Below are positions 1 to 5,100 of a stretch of 26,803 nucleotides of DNA, in pieces (the first letter of the stretch is position 1; each line of letters opens with the position of its first letter). The position numbers were made by a program, and so were the translations under genes. Source of the stretch: a virus; IMG/VR virus record IMGVR_UViG_3300045921_000066, positions 1 through 26,803 of that record. One strand, given 5' to 3'. Under the pieces are notes generated by a model. The model did not search any database and was not told where the DNA came from. It was given only the letters and a program-made list of their open reading frames with translations.

Positions 1-904
1 CGCGTAGCGGTGTAAGAGGTTGCTTTGCTACGTGAAGCGATTCCGAGTATTGAGGAAAGACTGGCATTCCATGCCGAACCATGCCGTACTCGTTTGCAAG
101 GTAAACTCGAATCTCATCTTCGGACAGTCGATCTAGCTGCTGTCGATAGTAGTCATCTGGTAGATTGGCTAAGTTCTCGGCTTCGGAATTTAGCGCCCAT
201 TCCTTCGACTCGTAGTCGTAATAAACTGCTGGCGGAAATTTAAATAGCACAGACTTTTTGGAATCCGGGCGCTTGTTCTCGAACTCGTCGTATAGCCAAT
301 GGCTCGTTTTTGGAGGGTTTGTATCGGCGATCACACCCGTCCATGTGGGTCCATATAATTCTTTGCCTTGAGCGTCCTTGACCGTTTGAGGAAAACGCAG
401 TCGAGTGAAGATTCTTTCAAAAATAGCACGATTAATTTCCGACGCCTCGTTTAACCACGCGCCTGTATATTCAGACGAAAGCAGCTTATTGGCATCTTCG
501 GGCCGATCCAAGGCCATAAAGATAAACCGTGCATCCACTCGCGTATCGTCTCCCGACGGATGAGGGCAGTTTATTCGACCTTCGATTGGATAATCGTAGG
601 TCATCTTGCAAATTGTAGGCGGAATCCAGCGAATAAACGTCTCAACCGTGGTTGACTCAAGCATCGGGTACGTATTTCGCACAATCAGCCACTTTGTCTC
701 GCGCACTCCACTTGCATTTGGCTTCTGATTTAACGCGCGAAACAGTAATTCCATGACGCACGCGACTGATTTTCCGCATCCAACCGGCCCCATTAAACAC
801 CGAAAGCCCACATTTGAACTGTGAAAGTCCGATCCTGTGGGCGTAGCATTGTAATTTATCTGGTTTTCCGGCTGTTTTGGACTTACTGCATGTTTAGGCT
901 TCAT
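1..904 (-). CDS. terL: Terminase large subunit (N-terminal ATPase part, runs off left edge)
   Basis: The minus strand is open from an ATG at 904 to the window edge (301 codons visible). The protein has a Walker A motif GPVGCGKS at about residues 39-46 and a later hydrophobic strand ending in acidic residues (GAWLNEAS), as in the ATPase domain of phage large terminases. It should power DNA packaging into the prohead; the C-terminal nuclease domain would lie beyond base 1. The ATG overlaps the last 11 bases of the small-subunit gene upstream, the usual small-then-large order and a sign of translational coupling. I see no frameshift. Assignment rests on motifs, order and length; the exact terminase type (headful or cos) cannot be told from this part. 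Confidence 0.88.
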   Translation of the reverse strand, partial: MKPKHAVSPKQPENQINYNATPTGSDFHSSNVGFRCLMGPVGCGKSVACVMELLFRALNQKPNASGVRETKWLIVRNTYPMLESTTVETFIRWIPPTICKMTYDYPIEGRINCPHPSGDDTRVDARFIFMALDRPEDANKLLSSEYTGAWLNEASEINRAIFERIFTRLRFPQTVKDAQGKELYGPTWTGVIADTNPPKTSHWLYDEFENKRPDSKKSVLFKFPPAVYYDYESKEWALNSEAENLANLPDDYYRQQLDRLSEDEIRVYLANEYGMVRHGMPVFPQYSESLHVAKQPLTPLR

Positions 905-1421
905 TGCAATCAATAGCGTCCAAGTCGATAGTGGGCTTATCGCGACGATCAAATGACACATTTAGCACAAAAGGCGCTGTAGTAGTGCCTTTTATCTCTT
1001 TTCGCTCACTGAAAAGCTCCTTGTTATACGACTTTGCCATAAATCGAAGGTGTTCGGCCATGGCCGAAGCACGTGCAACATCGGCTTTCGAGTTGATGTC
1101 TGCGTTTTCAAGATCGTCAATGGCCTTAAATGCAAACTCCTCGCCCGCAATTTCAAGTGCAGTGTTATAAAACTCAAGCCTTTCAGAATCTTCTTTAATC
1201 CAACGCTTGAGAATTACCGGACTTATTTGTAAGTAGTTAGACACATGGCGCGTACTTACACCATAGCATAGCATTTCTGCTATGCGGCGAATGCCCACTT
1301 CTTCAAGATATTGCTCAGGAATTATGTGGCGCGCAGGAAAGTTGTACAACGCCTCCGGAGTAAATCCGGATTGCGTGACATAACTCTGTAATCTGCGGCT
1401 GGATTTGACTATGTTGCTCAT
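894..1421 (-). CDS. terS: Terminase small subunit
   Basis: A 175-residue protein directly upstream of, and overlapping, the large terminase gene. The N-terminal third has a helix-turn-helix-like stretch (IRRIAEMLCYGVSTRHVSNY followed by an ILKRWIKED helix), suited to recognising the packaging site. The C-terminal part has AEHLRFMAKSYNKELFSERK, which resembles the end of the helical oligomerisation domain in Sf6-type small terminases, followed by an acidic tail. Its role would be to choose viral DNA and pass it to the large subunit. There is no good Shine-Dalgarno sequence before the ATG at 1421. A sigma70-like promoter could place the transcript start almost on the ATG. Function is inferred from position and fold features, not from a catalytic motif. 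Confidence 0.75.
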   Translation of the reverse strand: MSNIVKSSRRLQSYVTQSGFTPEALYNFPARHIIPEQYLEEVGIRRIAEMLCYGVSTRHVSNYLQISPVILKRWIKEDSERLEFYNTALEIAGEEFAFKAIDDLENADINSKADVARASAMAEHLRFMAKSYNKELFSERKEIKGTTTAPFVLNVSFDRRDKPTIDLDAIDCNEA

Positions 1422-1427
1422 GGCGCC

Positions 1428-1456
1428 ATAGTACGCAATGCGTTGCGAAATTTCAA
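1428..1456 (-). promoter_or_regulatory. Possible sigma70-like promoter for the terminase operon
   Basis: On the minus strand TTGAAA (1456-1451) is separated by 17 bases from TACTAT (1433-1428). Transcription would begin near 1421, on or next to the ATG of the small terminase, so the message would be almost leaderless. The spacer contains a small inverted repeat (CGCAA/TTGCG). The -10 match is only partial. Confidence 0.3.
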
Positions 1457-1506
1457 GAGGCAGGAGGTAAACAGCAAAGGGCCGGGTGCCTTGGTCCGCA
1501 TGGGGG

Positions 1507-1665
1507 TAGGCTAGAAGTGACGTGGATGAAGTGATTAGGGGCTAGAAGCTGGAGGCTAGAGGTTACGTGAGTGTAGTAATTGAGGGCTAGAAGCTGGAGG
1601 CTAAAGGTTACGTGGGTGTAGTAATTAAGTACTAAAGGTCGCGTGGATGGGGTTGTGGAGGATGT
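1507..1665. repeat. Degenerate 45-bp tandem repeat
   Basis: Two clear 45-base copies begin with GCTAGAAGCTGGAGGCTA at 1541 and 1586 and differ at few positions. Partial, more diverged copies flank them at about 1507-1540 and 1631-1665. Open frames across this stretch are repetitive and lack start signals, so it is treated as non-coding. Confidence 0.75.
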
Positions 1666-1748
1666 GGGAGTTATAGGGGTGCGGGTTGTTGGACGGCGCC
1701 CCGGCACTCCTCATGGTCCGCATAGGGGGCCGCCACCTAGTAGCCGTC

Positions 1749-1790
1749 AGCTCACCACCAGCTCACCACCAGCTCACCACCAGCTCACAC
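1749..1790. repeat. 11-bp tandem repeat (AGCTCACCACC)
   Basis: Three perfect copies of AGCTCACCACC at 1749-1781 are followed by a shortened fourth copy (AGCTCACAC). It lies in the gene-free stretch between the terminase genes and the GC-rich minus-strand gene. Confidence 0.85.
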
Positions 1791-1881
1791 ACTGCGCAAC
1801 ACAAATCAGGAAACCGACTAGCTGCAATCCATGCGTGCAATAGAATGCGTGGTCCATGTTACATGTAACAAACGCGAGGCA

Positions 1882-1907
1882 ATAAAAAACGCGGACAATG
1901 CCGCGTT
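1882..1907 (-). terminator. Second (backup) rho-independent terminator, minus strand
   Basis: The stem AACGCGG/CCGCGTT (1888-1894 with 1901-1907) has a 6-base loop. Read on the minus strand it is followed by a T-rich run (from the A-tract at 1882-1889). It lies about 60 bases beyond the stronger terminator. Confidence 0.5.
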
Positions 1908-1967
1908 ATCAAATCATGCAATCAAGTTCTGTGGCAATGTAATAGTGCATTAGTACAAAAAGGCAGC

Positions 1968-2000
1968 AAAAAGGCTAGGGCTCCATTCGGAGCCCTAGCC
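1968..2000 (-). terminator. Rho-independent terminator, minus strand
   Basis: A perfect 12-bp stem with a 4-base loop (GGCTAGGGCTCC, loop ATTC, GGAGCCCTAGCC at 1973-2000) is preceded on the plus strand by AAAAA. On the minus strand it reads as a strong hairpin followed by a U-run. It sits 28 bases past the stop codon of the minus-strand gene at 2029. Confidence 0.85.
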
Positions 2001-2028
2001 TATGGCGGAAAGCGCGTCCGTGGGCGCG

Positions 2029-2436
2029 CTAGGCCGTCTTACGGGGGCGCCCCGGGCCGCGCTTGAGCGTCCACGGACGCGCAATGCGCCTGTCATCCTT
2101 GGCAACCGACTGCGGCGGCTCCGGAATATCGCCACCACGGAGCAGGTACAGCGCGACCGCTGCGCAAGCCTTGTCAGCGCGCGCGGCCTTTTGGGGGTTC
2201 AACAAGCCACGCCCAGTGGGCCAGACTTCCGGATACCCGTCGGCGTCGGGCGCCGCGGCTACCTTGATGGCAACCCGGAACAGGTCACCATTGTCCAACG
2301 CGGCCCATTCCTTCATCCGAGCACCAGCCCAGAAAGAAAAGACATCGCCCTGCGCGCTAGCGTCTTTCAAGACGTTAGCGTTGACGAGTGCGGACAGGTT
2401 CGCAGCAAGGCGCGCTTTCGTGAGTTTCGCATTCAT
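2029..2436 (-). CDS. GC-rich hypothetical protein with AT-hook-like C-terminus (moron-like)
   Basis: A 135-residue protein of unknown function. The start at 2436 is preferred over an upstream in-frame ATG at 2502 because AAGGAG stands 9 bases before it. The body is alanine-rich and probably helical. The C-terminus is basic and ends KRGPGRPRKTA, an AT-hook-like core (GRPRK), so DNA binding is possible but untested. The gene is far more GC-rich than its surroundings, has a near-consensus sigma70 promoter just upstream and two terminators just downstream, and stands alone. These are the marks of a moron: an independently expressed, recently acquired gene. Two open frames on the opposite strand over the same bases lack start signals and are taken as shadows of GC-rich coding sequence. 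Confidence 0.75.
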   Translation of the reverse strand: MNAKLTKARLAANLSALVNANVLKDASAQGDVFSFWAGARMKEWAALDNGDLFRVAIKVAAAPDADGYPEVWPTGRGLLNPQKAARADKACAAVALYLLRGGDIPEPPQSVAKDDRRIARPWTLKRGPGRPRKTA

Positions 2437-2490
2437 GTCTCGTGACTCCTTGAATGCCCCGGATCGGAAGTGATCCAGCCAGCGAAGCGA

Positions 2491-2518
2491 ACTATAGCGC
2501 AACCCTGCAGACCGTCAA
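2491..2518 (-). promoter_or_regulatory. Sigma70-type promoter for the GC-rich gene
   Basis: On the minus strand TTGACG (2518-2513), a 16-base spacer and TATAGT (2496-2491) form a near-consensus promoter. Its transcript would lead straight to the AAGGAG and ATG at 2436. An imperfect palindrome GGATC..GATCC (2461-2476) lies just after the start point and could be an operator or a 5' hairpin. Confidence 0.75.
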
Positions 2519-2696
2519 CCCTTCGATCAACCTTCGTTTAGGTTTCGTTCAGGAAACCTCGCGCCTAGCACATAAAACCTGAACAAGCGCTGAATATCCG
2601 AAGTCCTGGTGCAGCAGCGTTTAGCCGCCGTTCAGGTTGCATTTATCGCTTATCCGTCATCGCACTATGCGATTTAGAGCCCTATATTCGGAGTTT

Positions 2697-2756
2697 AAGC
2701 GAGACTATACGGCGAAATTAGCCCATATGAGTATTGAAGCGAGACTATACGGCGAA
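2697..2756. repeat. Pair of 20-bp direct repeats
   Basis: AAGCGAGACTATACGGCGAA occurs at 2697-2716 and again, perfectly, at 2737-2756 (period 40 bases). The spacing of close to four helical turns would place both copies on the same DNA face. They could be operators or phage-specific promoters. I did not find another full copy in the window. Confidence 0.85.
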
Positions 2757-3024
2757 GCCGCGAAATGAATGCGGAAATCTTCCGTAAAATCAGTTTCTCT
2801 ATTATCAAACTTAACGCGAGCCAACAGCGTCAGCGCTTGCTCCACCCTAGGCATCGTTGTAACATTTATGTCTGTGACGGATTGTTACTTCGTTATGGTT
2901 ACACTCTGTACCGAAGTGAGTGAGCAGGGACGCGGGCTACAGCTGTAATGTAATACAAACTGTAATAGTTTCGGAATTCAGCTTATATTCAGGTTCTTTT
3001 AGAAACACCTATTCCCCACACCCC

Positions 3025-3048
3025 TATATATATATATATATATATATA
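3025..3048. repeat. (TA)12 dinucleotide run
   Basis: Twenty-four bases of uninterrupted TA repeats in the divergent region. Such a run melts easily and can extrude a cruciform. Confidence 0.95.
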
Positions 3049-3282
3049 CTAAAGATATTACAACCCTATAGTTATTACAGCCTCTCGTGGGCTCTCTCAC
3101 GAGCCCCTCCCGAACACCTGCACGTAACTGAATCCTCTCTGACTCCATATTATTACACTCTCTCCTAGGCCACTCCTAGTGCTGATGCGCTCTCCAAAGC
3201 GACCTGAACGCCCGTTCAGCTGGCTTATCTCTCCATTTACACGCAACTATTTACATATCGTAACTTAACGCACAAAAACAAA

Positions 3283-3311
3283 ATACACGCGCGCGCGTGC
3301 ACACGCGCACG
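3283..3311. repeat. Alternating purine-pyrimidine (Z-DNA-prone) tract
   Basis: Twenty-nine bases strictly alternate purine and pyrimidine, mostly CG and CA/TG steps. This composition favours left-handed DNA under negative supercoiling. It immediately precedes a 9-bp hairpin (ACGCCAGCC, loop TTC, 3312-3332). Confidence 0.85.
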
Positions 3312-3399
3312 ACGCCAGCCTTCGGCTGGCGTTCAGCTTCCGTTCAGAAACCTCGTGCGATGCTTCTCGCCGCGGACCGCCCCGCATATAAAAACCGAT

Positions 3400-3429
3400 G
3401 CCCATTGGCGGCAATGGGCTTACAAGGAG
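3400..3429 (+). promoter_or_regulatory. 5' leader hairpin and strong ribosome binding site
   Basis: An 8-bp perfect hairpin (GCCCATTG, loop GCGG, CAATGGGC, 3400-3419) is followed by AAGGAG (3424-3429), 8 bases before the GTG at 3438. The hairpin may protect the 5' end of the early message or modulate its translation. Confidence 0.5.
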
Positions 3430-3437
3430 TAGCAAAA

Positions 3438-3491
3438 GTGGACACATACGAAATCTTCACGTTCTTCACCTACAGCAAGGAGCACGAATGA
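3438..3491 (+). CDS. 17-residue leader peptide
   Basis: GTG at 3438 follows AAGGAG at ideal distance and opens a 17-codon frame (starts MDTYEIFTFF, ends KEHE). Its TGA overlaps the ATG of the next gene (ATGA), so translation of the kinase-like gene should be coupled to it. The Phe/Thr/Tyr-rich peptide has no recognised function. It may be a translated leader that delivers ribosomes to the next start rather than a working protein. Calling it real rests on the ribosome binding site and the overlap. Confidence 0.5.
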   Translation: MDTYEIFTFFTYSKEHE

Positions 3492-3832
3492 AAACTCTGG
3501 TCCTTCTTCGTGGGCTTCCCGGTTCTGGGAAGACCACGCTTGCTCAAACCCTCTGTAAGCCCAACGCAAGTTAGGCTTTCTTTGAGGCCGATAGCTATTT
3601 CGGCATCGGCCCTTTCTACAGGTTTGACCCCAAGAAGCTCCCTGATGTAGTTTTTGTAACGAATACTTCCTCCACCGAGGAGGAAGTCGAAGTCTATCGG
3701 CGCATTGCCGATGAAGTGGGAGCGACCTTTGTGTCGCTCATTGTCGAAAATCGGCACGGAAACAAATCCGTGCATGGTGTGCCGGAGCGTACGATTGAGC
3801 GTATGCTTCGGCGATTTTCTGTCAAACTCTAA
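3488..3832 (+). pseudogene. Polynucleotide kinase-like P-loop protein interrupted by an in-frame TAG
   Basis: The frame starts ATG (3488) and encodes LLRGLPGSGKTTLAQTL (Walker A at about residues 9-17), then meets TAG at codon 29 (3572-3574). The same frame then runs without another stop to TAA at 3830-3832. It contains FEADSYF, a NTSSTEEE strand, YRRIADEVGA and HGVPERTIERM, in the order seen in T4 PseT-like 5' kinases (AAA_33-type). Total length is 115 codons including the stop, short for the family. The intact downstream half argues for a very recent nonsense mutation, amber readthrough or a sequencing error. No tRNA with anticodon CTA is in the window, and TAG is the normal stop of other genes here, so genome-wide recoding is unlikely. 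If active it would phosphorylate 5' ends of nucleic acid, perhaps for repair together with the phage ligase. Confidence 0.75.
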
Positions 3833-3841
3833 GGAGGTCAC

Positions 3842-4012
3842 ATGAGCGTCTACTACACTGACAACGGATACGAAAACCGCGAGGATTACTTGCGGTCTTT
3901 GGCCGAAGATTTTGGCATTGACGAATCGATTGTTTTTGCAGTGGCCGATTTGCTTGGTCCTAATGAGGACTTCGACGGACTCATTACCATGTTGGAGGAT
4001 TACTATGGTTGA
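3842..4012 (+). CDS. Small acidic hypothetical protein (56 aa)
   Basis: AAGGAGG, just after the stop of the kinase-like gene, precedes ATG at 3842 with good spacing. The product starts MSVYYTDNGYENREDY and is strongly acidic, probably helical, with no recognised domain. Its TGA overlaps the next start (ATGGTTGA), so the two are translationally coupled. The function is unknown. Small acidic early phage proteins often bind and redirect host enzymes, but nothing here shows a target. Confidence 0.65.
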   Translation: MSVYYTDNGYENREDYLRSLAEDFGIDESIVFAVADLLGPNEDFDGLITMLEDYYG

Positions 4013-4124
4013 TAGTATCCTCCTTTTCATTTTAGAAGCGGCAAGAGCCCTTTGGGCTCTTGCCGATGTCATTTTCGTTTTGAGCATCCTGATTTGGATG
4101 CTTTTCAACCTAGAGGAGTGGTAA
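4005..4124 (+). CDS. Small single-span membrane protein (39 aa)
   Basis: The ATG at 4005 follows GGAGG (3994-3998) and overlaps the end of the preceding gene. An in-frame upstream start at 3912 would be buried in that gene and is rejected. The 39-residue product is almost wholly hydrophobic: two hydrophobic stretches (SILLFILEAARALWALA and VIFVLSILIWMLF) end in an acidic NLEEW tail, fitting one or two inner-membrane helices. The first stretch is encoded by a perfect 12-bp hairpin with a TTT loop (4039-4065). Function is unknown; membrane-active early microproteins (superinfection exclusion, lysis control) are possibilities only. Confidence 0.65.
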   Translation: MVDSILLFILEAARALWALADVIFVLSILIWMLFNLEEW

Positions 4125-4322
4125 ATGAACCGCGTTATTAACTATGTCATTGTTCCGTCCAAAGGAATGCAGGTATTAGGAACCTATCTTTCGCTTAACG
4201 AAGCGAGAGACGCGGCCAAGAAACTGGCCGCGCTTGAAGCGGCTGATGAAAACTCATACTATGTGTATGAGTTAAAGGCACGGTTTATGTGCCAAAAAAC
4301 CGTAAAGGAGGCGCTTAGATGA
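4125..4322 (+). CDS. Hypothetical protein (65 aa)
   Basis: The ATG at 4125 follows directly on the TAA of the membrane microprotein, with GAGGAG upstream. The 65-residue product has a probable beta-strand start (VINYVIVPS), an amphipathic alanine/lysine helix (ARDAAKKLAALEAA) and a basic C-terminus. I do not recognise the family. The TGA overlaps the next ATG by four bases, so it belongs to the same coupled array. Two perfect inverted repeats lie within it (4211-4232, 8 bp; 4251-4273, 9 bp). Confidence 0.7.
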   Translation: MNRVINYVIVPSKGMQVLGTYLSLNEARDAAKKLAALEAADENSYYVYELKARFMCQKTVKEALR

Positions 4323-4675
4323 AGACTTCATACCGCGACGCTGTTACGTGTTTTGTTATGGGGCGCCCTTATAAGGGAGCTTCCGCGTGCCATTCTGGCG
4401 GCGCAACGTTGTTTTCTTACAGTACTGCTATTGCAGTACGATGTAATGACGGCTTGTTCGTAATAAATACCACGCAATACAGTAGAACAACCAGCAAGCA
4501 CCAGAACAAGGCGACTGCGGCTATACGCAATCATAGCCCTGAACTCATAATCGAAGTAGATAATATTCCTAGAGGCGCGGATCGTGGTGATTTGCTTATA
4601 GCGGCGCGGACAAAAGTCCGCAAAATAAACGACCCGCATTTGGATACAAATGCGGTTCTGAAAGACCTCTGGTAA
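4319..4675 (+). CDS. Conserved phage protein of unknown function (118 aa)
   Basis: AAGGAGG 8 bases before the ATG at 4319 supports this start. The product has a central pattern GGATLFSYSTAIAVR, then LFVINTTQYSRTTSKHQNKA. This resembles a widespread family of small phage proteins with a 'leave DG..LySYgt.IA / SrTTskH' signature, possibly DUF8033-like, of no known function. The match is from memory and not checked. The C-terminal third is basic and ends in AVLKDLW. Perfect inverted repeats lie at 4422-4439 and 4634-4655. Several phages carry this family among their early genes. Confidence 0.7.
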   Translation: MKTSYRDAVTCFVMGRPYKGASACHSGGATLFSYSTAIAVRCNDGLFVINTTQYSRTTSKHQNKATAAIRNHSPELIIEVDNIPRGADRGDLLIAARTKVRKINDPHLDTNAVLKDLW

Positions 4676-4680
4676 TCACC

Positions 4681-4794
4681 GTGTTATTCTTAGACATTCT
4701 GGACGCACTGAAGTACGGTGCGTCCGTGTCAGACTACAGGGCAACGCTTCTGTCAGACGGTAAAACCGTCTACAATACCAACATAAGAAAATAA
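4681..4794 (+). CDS. Possible microprotein (37 aa)
   Basis: A GTG-initiated frame starts 5 bases after the stop of the preceding gene and encodes 37 residues (MLFLDILDALKYGASVSDYR and onwards, ending NTNIRK). There is no strong ribosome binding site, so it would rely on re-initiation. Two perfect hairpins lie within it (4701-4725, 8 bp; 4755-4771, 7 bp). No known family. It could instead be a structured untranslated spacer. Confidence 0.35.
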   Translation: MLFLDILDALKYGASVSDYRATLLSDGKTVYNTNIRK

Positions 4795-4884
4795 AACGCC
4801 CACTGTTGGGTGGTCTAAAAGACTGCGAAGTAGGGTACTATACTTCGCTTATAGTAAAATGCCCGGTGAAAAATAGGAGGTGTC

Positions 4885-4944
4885 ATGTTGCGCTTAGATG
4901 TTGAATACGCGGCGTCGTTCACGGTCGGTTCAGCCGAGCCGTGA
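4885..4944 (+). CDS. Possible 19-residue peptide with strong ribosome binding site
   Basis: AGGAGGTG just before the ATG at 4885 is one of the best ribosome binding sites in the window, yet the frame closes with TGA after 19 codons (MLRLDVEYAASFTVGSAEP). Either it is a genuine peptide or leader, or the remains of a longer gene. An 8-bp hairpin (4825-4848) precedes it. Confidence 0.35.
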   Translation: MLRLDVEYAASFTVGSAEP

Positions 4945-4991
4945 GAGCATGCCGTCGTGATCGGTCCTCACAACTTTCAAGGAGAAACGAC

Positions 4992-5096
4992 ATGGTGGTT
5001 TCTGTGGTTATTTACAATATTGAAGAAGCAGCCGACAGGCTGTCAGACCTTTATGGGTACTGCATCTATTCGTTCAACTACGTGATTCGGAGGTAA
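4992..5096 (+). CDS. Hypothetical microprotein (34 aa)
   Basis: CAAGGAG 7 bases before the ATG at 4992 supports translation of a 34-residue protein (MVVSVVIYNIEEAADRLSDL and onwards, ending NYVIRR). It has a short hydrophobic start, an acidic helix and an aromatic end. Its last codons contain the CGGAGG that serves as ribosome binding site for the AAA ATPase at 5101, so the two are tightly linked. No function is recognised. Confidence 0.55.
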   Translation: MVVSVVIYNIEEAADRLSDLYGYCIYSFNYVIRR

Positions 5097-5100
5097 AGCC

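Larger units (their letters stand above)
1422..1972. other. Gene-free repeat-rich spacer
   Basis: About 550 bases with no convincing gene on either strand. It holds the 45-bp and 11-bp tandem repeats, purine-rich low-complexity sequence and, towards its right end, the terminators of the minus-strand gene to its right. Being next to terS, it could contain the packaging recognition site, but nothing in the sequence proves that. Confidence 0.55.
2519..3437. other. Divergent gene-free region: candidate replication origin / control region
   Basis: About 900 bases without a credible gene, between minus-strand genes on the left and the plus-strand early genes on the right. It contains seven GTTCAG/CTGAAC motifs (2547, 2579, 2630, 3204, 3214, 3331, 3342), a 20-bp direct repeat (2697, 2737), a (TA)12 run (3025-3048), a 29-base alternating purine-pyrimidine tract (3283-3311) and several hairpins. 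Iteron-like motifs plus an easily melted AT run fit an origin or a regulatory hub. This is inference; no origin protein is identified. Confidence 0.5.

Noticed and set aside
1453-1707. 84-codon minus-strand frame with repeated peptide
   Set aside because: It is only the translation of the 45-bp tandem repeats (period divisible by three); no ribosome binding site.
2002-2473. Two plus-strand open frames opposite the GC-rich minus-strand gene
   Set aside because: GC-rich coding sequence often leaves open antisense frames; promoter, ribosome binding site and terminators all favour the minus strand.
2920-3168. 82-codon plus-strand frame
   Set aside because: It runs through the (TA)12 tract (Tyr-Ile repeats) and low-complexity sequence, with no start signals.
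3370-3395. TATAAA at about 3387 as the -10 of an early promoter
   Set aside because: No acceptable -35 element at 16-18 bases upstream.
3572-3574. Genome-wide reassignment of TAG
   Set aside because: TAG is the terminal stop of the ligase, the primase-helicase and small genes, and no suppressor tRNA is seen.
3470-4108. 212-codon open frame on the minus strand opposite the kinase-like gene and microproteins
   Set aside because: No ribosome binding site, no domain, and the plus strand encodes recognisable kinase motifs and well-placed ribosome binding sites over the same bases.
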